From assembly GCA_963575745.1 (NCBI GenBank), contig CAUYUJ010005036.1:126001-190000 (forward strand): a stretch of DNA of 64,000 bases. The letters run 5' to 3'. The position numbers and the translations under genes were made by a program. This stretch comes from Prorocentrum cordatum. Taxonomy: Eukaryota; Sar; Dinophyceae; Prorocentrales; Prorocentraceae. Positions 22,351-33,776 of this stretch are shown here, one piece after another; the stretch's first letter is position 1, and every line of letters starts with the position of its first letter. Under the pieces are notes generated by a model, which saw only the letters and a program-made list of their open reading frames with translations, was not told where the DNA came from and searched no databases.

Positions 22351-24455
22351 TTAAAAGGCAAGCGGCTGACGCCGCAAATCGCACGCGCAAGCCAATGAGC
22401 GAAGATCGCCGCGTCCGACATCTCTCCGCGCGTCTCTGCGCGGCCGCGCGCTGCGGGGCTCGCGCGGGGACGTGCGCGACGCGCATGCCCCTGCGTCGCC
22501 CGGCCAAAACTGGCAGCAACACTCAGCGGGCCCTTGCGAGCGAAACCCACTGCTGAGGGGCGCAGAAACGATTGATTGTCCAACGTCGGTACTCCACCGA
22601 GCCGCAATCCCCCCAAGATGGCGGACCCGCAATATTCGCGGCCGAGGGCGCCCGATGGGCCCAGAATCCGAGAATTCGGCAGCCAGCGCCTGCGCCCCGC
22701 GCACAAGGCAGGCGTGGTCAAAGTGGCACGCGGAGCCTCGCGCCACCGCCTGCTCCGCCCCAGGGTTGTCCGAGACAATTTCTAGCGCCACGTTTGACAA
22801 CATATGCCTGGAAGACGACATGGCCACGGCGATGGCCAATGGCTCGCTCATAGTATGATTGTCGCCGCGCTGCCCGAACAGCCGCAACGCCGCGGCGTCC
22901 GGCGCACAATCTGTGTACCACGCGCGGTTGTGCGCAAACAGCAAAGCCGCCGCGCGCCGCGGGGCGCTCCGCGCATCGGATAACAAGTGAGCCGCGCCCA
23001 GAAGGCGGCCACCCCACCACTTCTGGGGCGACCGCATCCAACGCTTCTCGCCGCCACTCTAACGCTATGCGCAGCGGAGCATTGACGCGAGAGCCGCAGC
23101 CGCGCTGCTGCGCGAACAGCGGTCGCAGGAAACCCCTACCCAGCCGCTTGAACAAAGACTCGCTGGCCCAGGAAAGCGCCCTGGCCAGCTTCGACGCCGC
23201 GCCCGGCTCGAGTCTTCCCGATTCGCGCGCGCGAGCGATCGCGCCAGCCCACCTGCGCACCTTGTCCTCCGACGGGGCGCAATGGGCACCCGCGTCGGAG
23301 AAAGCGAAGTGAGTCCCGAGCAAGACAAGCTCGTTGCCCCACTCGATCTTGCCGCTGGCAGCGCTGCCCGGCACAGGAATGGCACGCGCCAGCCGCGCAA
23401 AAACTCCCATGCAATGCGCCGCTGCCGGCTTCGCGTCGTCGGGGGCAAAGCAATCGTCGACGCACCGCCCCGCGGCGATCTTCAGCGCGCGCCGCGAGGC
23501 GTGCCGAAGGAAGCCGGCGACTCCGCCCCAACCGCGCACGGGCCCTGACGCACCGAAGGGGGGCGCGAAATGCCGCGAGACTCGAGACCCACAGGCGGCC
23601 GTCCGCCAAGAACGCGCTCCACGCAGCGGACGCGGGGCAGGGCCGGCGACGCGCCGCGCGCTGCAAAGAAGGCACGGCGCGCCGCAATCACGTGATCGAC
23701 CACGTCAACGACAAGCCTTCCCCCCCCCGGGCAGCGTCGCTTCTGCAATGCTGGCGCGAGTGCCGTCCTCGACGGGCCTGATTTGGACGCCCCTATCTGG
23801 CTTGCGCTGCGCCGCGGGGGACTCGGCATCGAGCGCGCGTCATCGCCGATGGCGCGCGCAATCTCGGCACCAGCCGCCGACGCCGCAAAAGAATCGGCCG
23901 CGACATCCGCCCTGGACTGACATCCTCGCGCGTCTTCACTGGGAGCGCGCTCGCTCCCTCGGATTCGCGCATTGTCTTCGTAATCCTTTGATTATGCGGA
24001 TCCGCGCCTAAGCGCAGGGCGGCCGCGTCTGGGCAAGCGCGCGCGGGAGTGCCACTCCCCGTCGATGGTGGCGCGCCCGCGATTGGCGCGCCCTCCGCAA
24101 AGCAACGCGCAGCACCTGTGTCTCCGCACTCCGACCGCGCAGCGAGCGCACGGAGCAACGGGGCGTTGAACTCGCAAACTATCGGCTCGAATTGCGGCGG
24201 CGCCTGCCCGCGCCATCCCTCCGCCTTGCCGCTGTCTTCAAAAGAGCGGCCAAGGCGTTCAACCTCGCGGATCCACCCCCCCGTCGCGCGCGCAACGTCG
24301 CTGGGGCCGGACGCCGCGGACCGCTGATCGGCAGCGGGGAGCGCCGGCTGCGCGCGGGAAGATTCCAACGCGCAGCGCGCGAATTCTAGTTTCGGCGCAT
24401 TCACGGCTGCACCCGCCGAGGACGCCGCATGCAGCAATGGAGCAAAATTGGCCAC
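22351..24455 (-). pseudogene. Reverse transcriptase / RNase H remnant (element 1)
   Basis: N-terminal leader at 24455-23900 (segments EGAPIAGAPPSTGSG and KTMRESEGASALPVKT). RT palm motif CVDDCFAPD at about 23460, then the thumb-like ASKLARALSWASESLFKRLG near 23250-23180. RNase H is in a third frame at about 22925-22680 (WYTDCAPDAA, SEPLAIAVAM, IVSDNPGAEQAV), giving the D...E...D pattern. Three frames are needed, so this copy cannot make a full polyprotein. Confidence 0.6.
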
Positions 24456-25933
24456 GCCTCCTTGTGCTCGCTGTCAACGCGGACTGGAGTCTCGCATCGC
24501 CCCCCGGCACTCGCGTCGCGCGCGGCGACGCCCGCTCGCCGGGCAGCTGGCGCCTCCATCGCAATGTGCGCAAGCCCGATGCCTGGCGCGCGGCGTGATC
24601 GCGGAAGGCCGGCGCGCTCCCCGTGGCCCCGAACTCGCCCCGCAAGCGCCTGCGACGCTTCTCGGGCGCCCTCGGGGCCGCCGGGTCGCCGCGCTTGCCC
24701 GTGCGACCCCCTTTGCTGGACCGCTCGCTCTTTCCCCCGCTCTGGCTGCCGGCGCCCCAGCCGCCGCGGCTGTCCCGGCCGCCGCGGCGACCGCTCGCGG
24801 CGGACCCCGCGGACGGGTGCCAGTCGCTCTGGCGGTCGCGCACCTGGCCTCCCTTGCCGCAGCGGTCGCGCTCCGCCGGGGGCTCCTGGCGGGGCGCCGC
24901 TGCCTTCGCCAGTTCGCGCTCCGCCGCGTCGAACGCGGCCGCGGCCGCTCGCAGCAAGCCTTCGCCCCAAGTCTGCGCAGCGCGGTTCGCCTTCAACGCG
25001 GAGTAAGAACGGGGCGAGCGCAAAGACGCGCGCGCGTCGCGCGAGCCTCGAAGTTCGGGTCGCCCGCCCTGCATCTCACTGCCCACGAGCGGCGCGCCGC
25101 CTCGTCGAAGTGCAACGCCGAGGCCGGTCGCTGGCTGAGCGAACTCGCGCGCGCGGCCACCTGCGCCGCGCGCCCGCGGGGCCGCGCCGCCGCGCGCTCC
25201 GGGCGAAACGAGCCTGCAACCCGTGCTGCTCATGACAGCGCAGAGATGCAGAGCTCGGCTGATCGTCCAAGATCGCTGCCCCGGCCGCGTGCGCATCGAC
25301 GGCTGCGCGCCACTGATTGAACGGCAGCAGCCCTTCCTGGGCCCCCGCCCCCGAAAAATCAGCACCCGCCTCCGGCGCATTGCCGGGGCCCAGGGGAGCA
25401 GGAACGCCCGCGGCGCGCGCCGACAGGGCGAGCCGCGCGGGCGCGCGCGGGGCGATCTCGCCTCGAGGCCCGGCGACACGCGCGGGCGGGCCACGCCCTC
25501 GCGCCGCAGCTTTGCCGCCCGAGCCCCCAGGGCGTCGACCGCAGCGGGCGATGGCCAGAAGGGCGGCGGCAAGTCGTGGAAGGGCGCCCGTCGCCCCGAC
25601 GTCCGGCGAAGCGCGCGCGGCCGGCGACCGCGCCGCCGCCCCCGCCCGATGAATGGCGATTGCAATCGCCACATGCTTGGCGGTCGGTTCGCGCGTGGGA
25701 CGCAGCGCTTCCTCGAGACGGGAAAGGCCCCCCGCCGCTGGCGCGACCCGCCCCTTGCTTGGGCCTTTCTGCCGGCGCGCCGCGCGGACCAATGCTATGG
25801 CGCATCCCGCCTGCCAGACCGCGCCGGCAGGCCAGCAACCCCCGCGCGTCGGGCGCTCGCCTTTCCGGCCGAGCCGAGGCCCTTCAGCCGGCCTGGCTCC
25901 TCCTCGAGCATTTGGGCCCATGCGCGGCGTCAT
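24259..25933 (-). pseudogene. Probable gag region of element 1, unrecognised
   Basis: GC-rich minus-strand frames between the RT leader and the 5' minisatellite. Position fits gag, but no zinc knuckle or other motif can be identified, and several frames are open by composition alone. Confidence 0.3.
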
Positions 25934-26214
25934 CCTGCTTCGGCACCTCGGCCAGATTCATGTAGAACTCGTCTCCCCGCGGGGCCTCGGACTCGGCCAT
26001 GGCCGCCCATGCGCGAGAGGCAACCTCCGCTATGGTAGTCGCGCAGCTGCAGGCCCCGATCCCGCGAGCGGATATGCTGCCCTTGGCGCTGCGCCGCGAA
26101 TGCCCGGCTGCCGCCGCGCCGCGCGCGGGGGCCCGACGCGGCCGCCAGGGGGCCGAGGCGTCGCGCGATTCACTCGCGAAAACGCAACCCCTTAAGGGCT
26201 CGAGAGCTACGCCA

Positions 26215-27000
26215 CACACGCGCGCAGACGAGGCGCGCCTCACGCGCGCATTTTCGCGGCCACCAGTGGGCCCATCAGACGCGCTTCGCACGCGCCCAAA
26301 CGCGGCCGCCAGCGGGCCAAAGAGACACGGCCCCACACGCGCCAGAAAAGCGGCCACCAGCGGGCCCACGAGGCACGCCTCACACGCGCACGCGCATGGC
26401 CACCAGTGGACCCAGGAGACGCGCCTCACACGGGCAGAAAAGCGGCCACCAGTGGGCCCAGCAGACACGCCCCACACGCGCACAAACGCGGCCATCAGTG
26501 GGCCCGGGAGACGCGCCTCACGCCAGATCAAACGCGGCCACCAGTGGGCCCAAGAGACACGCCGCACACTTGTGCAATCGAGACTAGCATCGGGCACCGG
26601 AAACGCGCCGCACGCGCGCCCAAACGCGGCCACCAGTGGGCCCAGGAGACACGCATTACACGCGCAGAAAGGCGGCCACCAGCGGGCCCAGGAGAGCACG
26701 CCTCAGGCGCGCAAAAAAGCGGCCACCAATCGGCCCAGGAGACGCCCCTCACACGTGGTCAACCGCGGCCACCACTGGGCCCAAGAGACACGCCTCACAC
26801 GCGCACAAAAGCGGCAACGAGTGGGCCCAGGCGACACGCCTCGCACGCGCGCGCACGCGGCCACCAGTGGGCCCAAGAGACACGCACCACACGCGCACAA
26901 ACGTGGCAACGAGTGGGCCCAGGAGACGCGCATCATGCGTGCGCAGACGCGGCCGCCAGTGGGCCCAAGAGACACGCCTCACACGCGCACGAACGCGTTG
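26215..27000. repeat. ~48-bp minisatellite in the leader of element 1
   Basis: About 16 units with consensus GCGGCCACCAGTGGGCCCA, then AGAGACACGCCTCACACGCG and a short AC-rich spacer. Unit starts near 26256, 26302, 26350 and so on. One unit around 26575-26600 is disrupted. It lies between the 5' terminal repeat and the coding region. Confidence 0.85.
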
Positions 27001-27047
27001 GACAAGCGCGCAATGGCGCCCGCACGCGTGGCCACGGTGGAATGGCC

Positions 27048-27340
27048 CAAAAGCCGCACCGCAGGTGCCCCTCGCCGAACGTGGCGGGACACGCCCCCCA
27101 GCCGAGCGTGCGCGGCGCCCTTCCCAACCCTGGGCGGCGCGCGCGCGCCCCCTCGCGCGCTCGCCCATGCAAGCAGGGCGGGCTGCGCGACGCCTCGCGC
27201 CCATCGTTTGGGCTCGCGTCGCCCCGCGCCGCTGCGCGTCGCGCGGTACCCCCTCCCTTTCGCCCAAGCATGGGGGCCAGGGTGGGGGGCGCCCGCCCCG
27301 CTGTTTCGTGGCCGCGATCAACGTTGCACGATGGTCGCCA
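27048..27340 (-). repeat. Split direct repeat b, 5' terminal copy (A1)
   Basis: Partner of 20188-20477. It marks the 5' end of the element; sequence beyond 27340 no longer matches the internal copy. Confidence 0.75.
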
Positions 27341-27879
27341 GCAACAAAGTCAATGCAAACCTCAGAAATGATATCGCGACAAGAAACCAGACATTGCGCA
27401 AAATCACAACCGGAGCTCTCGACCTCACCTCTTGCGGCATCTCTTGAGCCAGAACGACTTGCCAGGGCCTCGGGGCACAAACGTTTGGGAGTGGTAATGG
27501 GTACATATGACTGTCACGCGCGTCGTCTCTGATGGTGCTCACTCGCTGCTTGGTCGACATATTGGTGTTTCGTCAACCGTAGCACGCGGTCGCCCGAACA
27601 GCGTGACATCGATGCTGCATTTGCTATCTTAAGAAGAAGCGATAACGGCTGGTATGACACAGCGGGATTTGGGATCGCGGCGCTGGCGGTTGTGCAGCGC
27701 GGCCGAAGCCCAGACGGGGCCGCTGCAGGACGTGCACCAGACAGCGGGAAAACAAAGAGGACGGCCGCCGAGGAAGAAGGGGAGGCACTGACAGGGGTCG
27801 ACCTAAGCAATGTTTTGGCGATCTTCTGGGCCGCTTTCGTTTCAAACTAGTTTTGTGACAAGGGCGGATGGAAAACAAT
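27341..27879. other. No gene recognised
   Basis: Ordinary-complexity sequence between the YR element and the 90-bp arrays. Minus-strand frames are open in part, but no domain or convincing splice sites were found. Confidence 0.4.
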
Positions 27880-30057
27880 TAGCCTGGCGAAGGACCCAAC
27901 CATATGCAGTTGAGAGTACCGTCATTGTGAATATCTTCTTCGGTGGCGCTCCCTATGGGGCCACGAGCCGCATGAGGGGTGTGCCGAAATGCGTGGCAGT
28001 GTACACAACACGAACGAAGACGATAGGTCCGAATATGAAAGCTTGAGCGCGTGCGAGTCGGATCGCGAGCGAGTCTGATTATGAATGAATCTGCGCGCGA
28101 TTGATTCTATTCGCATGAATGCGTGCATGGATACGCCCAGTGTAAATGTATGTATACGACTGTGAACAGTTTGGGTCTGCGTGACTCTCGGTACTCGTGA
28201 CTCTGAGCGTCGCCTCTGCAGGGGGCTTCCCTGGGAACCCCGACGGCAGCGCCCGCGCGCCGCGACGCCCATGTCGGCACGCCACACACCTGGTGTGCGG
28301 GACGCATGCGGACGGCAGCACTGGGGCCTTCGGTGGAGCTCCCTGTGGGGCCACGAAACGTGTGAGGGGTGTGCCGAAATGGGTGTGCGGGACGCATGCG
28401 GACGGCAGCCATGGGGCCTTCGGTGGAGCTCCCTATGGGGCCACGAAACGTGTGAGGGGTGTGCCGAAATGGGTGTGCGGGACGCATGCGGACGGCAGCA
28501 CTGGGGCCTTCGGTGGAGCTCCCTGTGGGGCCACGAAACGTGTGAGGGGTGTGCCGAAATGGGTGTGCGGGACGCATGCGGACGGCAGCCATGGGGCCTT
28601 CGGTGGAGCTCCCTATGGGGCCACGAAACGTGTGAGGGGTGTGCCGAAATGGGTGTGCGCGCATGCGGGACGCATGCGGACGGCAGCTGGGGCCTTCGGT
28701 GGAGCTCCCTGTGGGGCCACGAAACGTGTGAGGGGTGTGCCGAAATGGGTGTGCGGGACGCATGCGGACGGCAGCATGGGGCCTTCGGTGGAGCTCCCTG
28801 TGGGGCCACGAAACGTGTGAGGGGTGTGCCGAAATGGGTGTGCGGGACGCATGCGGACGGCAGCCATGGGGCCTTCGGTGGAGCTCCCTATGGGGCCACG
28901 AAACGTGTGAGGGGTGTGCCGAAATGGGTGTGCGGGACGCATGCGGACGGCAGCACTGGGGCCTTCGGTGGAGCTCCCTGTGGGGCCACGAAACGTGTGA
29001 GGGGTGTGCCGAAATGGGTGTGCGGGACGCATGCGGACGGCAGCCATGGGGCCTTCGGTGGAGCTCCCTATGGGGCCACGAAACGTGTGAGGGGTGTGCC
29101 GAAATGGGTGTGCGGGACGCATGCGGACGGCAGCACTGGGGCCTTCGGTGGAGCTCCCTGTGGGGCCACGAAACGTGTGAGGGGTGTGCCGAAATGGGTG
29201 TGCGGGACGCATGCGGACGGCAGCCATGGGGCCTTCGGTGGAGCTCCCTATGGGGCCACGAAACGTGTGAGGGGTGTGCCGAAATGGGTGTGCGGGACGC
29301 ATGCGGACGGCAGCACTGGGGCCTTCGGTGGAGCTCCCTGTGGGGCCACGAAACGTGTGAGGGGTGTGCCGAAATGGGTGTGCGGGACGCATGCGGACGG
29401 CAGCCATGGGGCCTTCGGTGGAGCTCCCTATGGGGCCACGAAACGTGTGAGGGGTGTGCCGAAATGGGTGTGCGGGACGCATGCGGACGGCAGCTGGGGC
29501 CTTCGGTGGAGCTCCCTGTGGGGCCACGAAACGTGTGAGGGGTGTGCCGAAATGGGTGTGCGGGACGCATGCGGACGGCAGCCATGGGGCCTTCGGTGGA
29601 GCTCCCTGTGGGGCCACGAAACGTGTGAGGGGTGTGCCGAAATGGGTGTGCGGGACGCATGCGGACGGCAGCCATGGGGCCTTCGGTGGAGCTCCCTGTG
29701 GGGCCACGAAACGTGTGAGGGGTGTGCCGAAATGGGTGTGCGGGACGCATGCGGACGGCAGCACTGGGGCCTTCGGTGGAGCTCCCTGTGGGGCCACGAA
29801 ACGTGTGAGGGGTGTGCCGAAATGGGTGTGCGGGACGCATGCGGACGGCAGCCATGGGGCCTTCGGTGGAGCTCCCTATGGGGCCACGAAACGTGTGAGG
29901 GGTGTGCCGAAATGGGTGTGCGGGACGCACGCGGACGGCAGAGGAGAGGAGAGAGGAGGAGAGGAGAGGAGGAGACGCGGGCCACCGTCTCTTCAAAACG
30001 AGGACCCAACACCACAGGATGGTTGGAAAAAAGGGAAACACGACAACAAACTAAAAT
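27880..30057. repeat. 90-bp minisatellite array 1 with leader and tail
   Basis: Leader 27880-27990 (AGCCTGGCGAAGGACCC ... TTCTTCGGTGGCGCTCC), spacer, then about 18 tandem 90-bp units at 28290-29935 (GTGCGGGACGCATGCGGACG, GGGGCCTTCGGTGGAGCTCC, ACGAAACGTGTGAGGGGTGT). Units alternate (CACTGGGG with CCTGTGG; CCATGGGG with CCTATGG), giving a 180-bp higher-order period. A GAGGAGA tail and a CCGTCTCTTCAAAACGAGG block close it. Since 90 is divisible by three, open frames over 800 codons arise on both strands; I see no evidence they are genes. Confidence 0.9.
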
Positions 30058-31910
30058 TATCCTGGCGAAGGACCCAACCATATGCAATTGTGAATACCGC
30101 AATTGTGAATATCTTCTTCGGTGGCGCTCCCTATGGGGCCACGAAGCGTGTGAGGGGTGTGCCGAATTGGGTGCGCGGGGCGCATGCGGGCACACCCACT
30201 GGGACCTTCGGTGGGGCTCCCTATGGGGCCACGAAATGTGTGAGGGGTGTGCCGAAATGGGTGTGCGGGACGCATGCGGGCACACCCACTGGGACCTTCG
30301 GTGGAGCCCCCTACGGGGCCACGAAACGTGCGAGGGGTGTGTTGAAATGGGTGTGCGGGACGCATGCGGGCACACCCACTGGGGCTTTCGGTGGAGCTCC
30401 CTATGTCACGAAACGCGTGAGGGGTGTGCCGAAATGGGGGTGCGGGACGCATGCGGGCACACCCACGGGGACCTTCAGTGGAGCTCCCTTTGGGGCCACG
30501 AAACGTGTGAGGGGTGTGCCGAAATGGGTGTGCGGGACGCATGCGGGCGGCAGCGCTGGGGCCTTCGGTGGAGCTCCCTGTGGGGCCACGAAACGTGTGA
30601 GGGGTGTGCCGAATGGGTGTGGGGACGCATGCGGGCGGCAGCACTGGGGCCTTCGGTGGAGCTCCCTATGGGGCCACGAAACGTGTGAGGGGTGTGCCGA
30701 ATTGGGTGTGCGGGACGCATGCGGACGGCAGCCATGGGGCCTTCGGCGGAGCTCCCTATGGGGCCACGAAACGTGTGAGGGGTGTGCCGAATTGGGTGTG
30801 CGTGACGCATGCGGGCGCGGGCACTGGGGCCTTCGGCGGAGCTCCCCATGGGGCCACGAAACGTGTGAGGGGTGTGCCGAAATGGGTGTGGTTGACGCAT
30901 GCGGGCGGCAGCACTGGGGCTTTCGGCGGAGCTCCCCATGGGGCCACGAAACGTGTGAGGGGTGTGCCGAATTGGGTGCGCGTGACGCACAGGGGCGGCA
31001 GCACTGGGGCCTTCGGCGGAGCTCCCTATGGGGCCACGAAACGTGTGAGGGGTGTGTCGAATTGAGTGTGCGTGACGCATGCGGGCGGCAGCACTGGGGC
31101 CTTCGGTAGAGCTCCCTACGGGACCACGAAGCGCGTGAGGGGTGTGCCGAATTGGGTGGGGGTGACGCATGCGGGCGGCAGCGCTGGGGCCTTCGGCAGA
31201 GCTCCCTATGGGGCCACGAAACGTGTGAGGGGTGTGCCGAATTGGGTGTGCGGGACGCATGCGGGCGGCAGCACTGGGGCCTTCGGTGGAGCTCCCTATG
31301 GGGCCACGCAACGTGTGAGGGAGTTGACGACATGGGTGTGGCTGACGCATGCGGGCGCGGGCACTGGGGCCTTCGGTGGAGCTCCCTATGGGACCACGAA
31401 ACGTTTGAGGGGTGTGCCGAAATGGGTGTGGCTGACGCATGCGGGCGCGGGCACTGGGGCCTTCGGTGGAGCTCCCTATGGGGCCACGAAACGTGTGAGG
31501 GGTGTGCCGAAATGGGTGTGGTTGACGCATGCGGGCGCGGGCACTGGGGCCTTCGGTGGAGCCCCTATGGGCCACGAAGCGTGTGAGGGGTGTGCCGAAA
31601 TGGGTGTGGTTGACGCATGCGGGCGCGGACACTGGGGCCTTCGGTGGAGCTCCCCATGGGGCCACGAAACGTGTGAGGGGTGTGCCGAAATGGGTGTGGC
31701 TGACGCATGCGGGCGCGGGCACTGGGGCCTTCGGTGGAGCCCCCTATGGAGCCACGAAGCGTGTGAGGGGTGTGCCGAAATGGGTGTGGGTGACGCATGC
31801 GGGCGAGGGCACGAGGGAGGAGGGGGAGGAGGAGGAGAGGAGAGGAACGCGGGGCACCGTCTCTTGAAAAACGAGGACCCAACACCACAGGATGGTTGGG
31901 AAATACTGCT
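30058..31910. repeat. 90-bp minisatellite array 2 with leader and tail
   Basis: Same organisation as array 1: leader 30058-30160 nearly identical to 27880-27990, about 19 more diverged 90-bp units (30115-31815; many with GCGGGCGCGGGCACTGG or GGGCACACCCACTGG variants), a purine tail and the same CCGTCTCTT...AACGAGGACCC block. The whole leader-array-tail module is therefore duplicated in tandem. Confidence 0.9.
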
Positions 31911-31963
31911 TAGGTCGATCCCTGGGCGCTGATGTGACCAAACAAAACTAGAGGGGTGTCGGA

Positions 31964-32204
31964 GTAGATGGGGTCGGAGTAGATGGGGTCGGAAGATCGC
32001 GCCGCATCGCCGATACATCGGCGATGCGTCGGCAGTGCATCGGCGACGTCGGCGTGGAGAAAATCGGGCTCCGCATCGAGCCGCATCGGCGATGCATCGG
32101 TGATGCGGCTCGATGCCTCCTCCTCCTCCTCCTCCTCCTCTTCTTCCTCCTCTTCCTCCTCCTCCTCCTCCTCCTCCGACCCCATCTACTCCGACCCCAT
32201 CTAC
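31964..32204. mobile_element. MITE with GTAGATGGGGTCGGA inverted ends, copy 1
   Basis: Left end has two GTAGATGGGGTCGGA units; right end has two TCCGACCCCATCTAC units, an inverted match of about 30 bp. The interior is rich in GCATCGGCGATGCATCGG-type near-palindromes plus a (TCC)n array. A related copy lies at 62868-63015. Confidence 0.7.
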
Positions 32205-32226
32205 GAGGCCTAGAGCACAGGACACC

Positions 32227-32328
32227 TCTGGAGGTCCGCGCCTTGACCCCCCTCGCCCCCCGGCGCGCGGGGCGTGCCAGGGGCGCGGCGCGGGAAGCGC
32301 CGCCGAAAATCCGCGCGGAGCTCCGAAC
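32227..32328. mobile_element. Small foldback element GGAGGTCCGCGC, copy 1
   Basis: Begins GGAGGTCCGCGCC and ends AAAATCCGCGCGGAGCTCC, imperfect inverted ends around a GC-rich core. Related copies at 61577-61704 and 63099-63208 share the AAATCCGCGCG end and CCAGG core. Confidence 0.6.
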
Positions 32329-32374
32329 GTTGATTCCCGGACAGCTCGTAGAGAGCTAAGAGGCCGGAGAGCCC

Positions 32375-32590
32375 AGAATCGAATTGATAAGTCGAATCGG
32401 CGATCGAAATTAGTCGGATCGGCGGAAATCGGCAGCCAAGTCGGAAGGAATCGAATCGGCTAAAATCGGCAGGCTTGTACGCATCCAGTGAGAAATCGGA
32501 GCCCAAATCGGAATCCCAAGTCGAATCGAATCGGAATCGGAATCCATCGACATCGAATCGAATCGAATCTGGGCAATCGAAATGAGCCCT
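32375..32590. repeat. AATCG-rich dispersed element, copy 2
   Basis: Homologous to 16620-16840 in motif order (AAGTCGAATCGGCGATCGA, AAATCGGCAG, TCCAGTGAGAAATCGGA, CGAATCGAATCGGAATCGG). Confidence 0.75.
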
Positions 32591-32612
32591 GGGACTCCAC
32601 ACATAAAACGAC

Positions 32613-32765
32613 GATGCCGCTACTCTCTGGACCGCTCCAGGGTGCGTTCTGACCAGAATTTCGAGGCGAATCCAGCGGGGGCAACGGAGGCATCCCAGGA
32701 GGCCCTGGAGAAGCGAACTCAAGGCAAGGGTTATTAGCTGTCTCGGTACCTGTTCCTCCTCTGCG
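32613..32765. mobile_element. Introner-like element, dispersed copy
   Basis: Contains GCGTTCTGACCAGAATTTCG and GGCGAATCCAGCGG, then ends TCGGTACCTGTTCC. This matches the order of motifs in the TauD intron 6443-6597. By analogy it may be an intron of a minus-strand gene whose exon fragments lie at 32766-33200. Confidence 0.55.
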
Positions 32766-33200
32766 CTGGTACTCATGCGGCAAATCATGGAGGCCTCGCG
32801 CGGCAACCTGCGACCCGATGTACGTCGGACCCACGTCGGATCTACGTCGGGGTCGCGTCGGGCTACGTCGGGCTGCTGTCGGATTCACGTCGGACATGCG
32901 CTGGAGCATCGCCGCGCGAACGTCGACCCAAAATCTTACGGAGCGGACGTGTGGACCAGATGATGCAGATCTTGCGCGCCGCGCGAAGCCTTCAGGATTG
33001 CCCTCCTGGCGGTGCGACACAGCAGAACAACACCCAGATCTCGGGGAACCCCCGCGACGGGCCTGAGACAGCGGGGTCCGCCAGGTGCTCCGGCCGCAGG
33101 CGCTCCACCACGGCGCCGAAGGTACCCCGCAGCCGCCGGCTCTGCAGGGGCTGGTGCGCCGCAGCGCTGCCGGCCGCGGCGGCCCACGGGCACTGACATG
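32766..33200 (-). pseudogene. Possible minus-strand exon fragments, unrecognised
   Basis: Beside the introner-like element the minus strand offers plausible coding pieces, for example one ending PEIWVLFCCVAPPGGQS at about 33100-33000 and one with GLHDLPHEYQRR at about 32800. They are in different frames and match no family I know. Between them is a CTACGTCGGRY tandem stretch (32815-32900). Confidence 0.25.
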
Positions 33201-33284
33201 CCCAGACCCCCTCGAATAGTGAGAAAACGCGACGGCGCTTTTGTGGCGACTTTCGTTCCGGGATGTTCTGCCCCAGGTCAATCC

Positions 33285-33440
33285 AGACCCTGGTCGGTCA
33301 GGCCTTGCAGAATCCTGCAAGATCCTGCGCCCAAGCCCGGGCCAATGCGAAGGATTCTGCAAGGTCTTGCAGGATCCTGCACCCAAGCCCGGGTCAATGC
33401 GACCTTGGCCCTGCAAGATCCTGCAAGATCTGGCGCTCTG
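33285..33440. repeat. Short tandem repeat TGCAAGATCCTGC/CCAAGCCCGGG
   Basis: GCAAGATCCTGCRCCCAAGC followed by CCGGGYCAATGCGA occurs twice about 60 bp apart, with further partial GCAAGATC/GATCTTGC inverted pieces. Confidence 0.7.
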
Positions 33441-33689
33441 GCTGGCCCCCGTTTGTATTGACCCCCGTCTCTTGAGCCCCGATTCGTCCTTTGGGGGCCT
33501 TCGCTGGGTTCTGGGACCGTCAAACAACGACTCAGAATGGGTCCCGGGGAATGGATCGAGGCATCTGGGGGCACACGTCGTGAACAACTCATAGCGGCGG
33601 GGGTCTGGACACCGCCTCTCCCGAGTACGACTTCCACTGGGGCCTGCGTTCGGCCCCCATCGGGAGAAGCTTCACCCCCCATGTTTCCT

Positions 33690-33776
33690 CCTCCTCCTCC
33701 TCCTCCTCTTTGTCACGATCCCTTCTCTTGCTCGTCTCCTCCTCCTCCTCCTCCTCCTCCTCCTCCTCCTCCTCCA
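33690..33776. repeat. (CTC)n microsatellites just upstream of the SL-tagged LINE
   Basis: Two CTC arrays (33690-33710 and 33736-33774) end two bases before the spliced-leader sequence. Confidence 0.9.

Larger units (their letters stand above)
19999..27340 (-). mobile_element. Degenerate tyrosine-recombinase retrotransposon with split direct repeats
   Basis: About 7.3 kb, minus strand. Repeat a occurs at 19999-20152 and 20485-20638; repeat b at 20188-20477 and 27048-27340. Read in the sense direction the order is b - coding region - a - b - a, exactly the A1...B1A2...B2 split-direct-repeat layout of PAT/Ngaro-type YR retrotransposons (order DIRS). The coding region holds, in order, an uncertain gag region, RT/RNase H with a VDD motif, and a YR with a conserved FRRGRA block, all broken by frameshifts. 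A 48-bp minisatellite lies in the 5' leader. Confidence 0.75.

Noticed and set aside
20188-27340. Simple LTR retrotransposon with ~290-bp LTRs
   Set aside because: The extra repeat pair a, its position outside and inside b, and a tyrosine recombinase instead of integrase fit the split-direct-repeat YR architecture.
28107-31109. ORFs of 550-835 codons on both strands over the 90-bp arrays
   Set aside because: A period divisible by three keeps frames open in all directions; proteins would be pure 30-residue repeats with no flanking domain.
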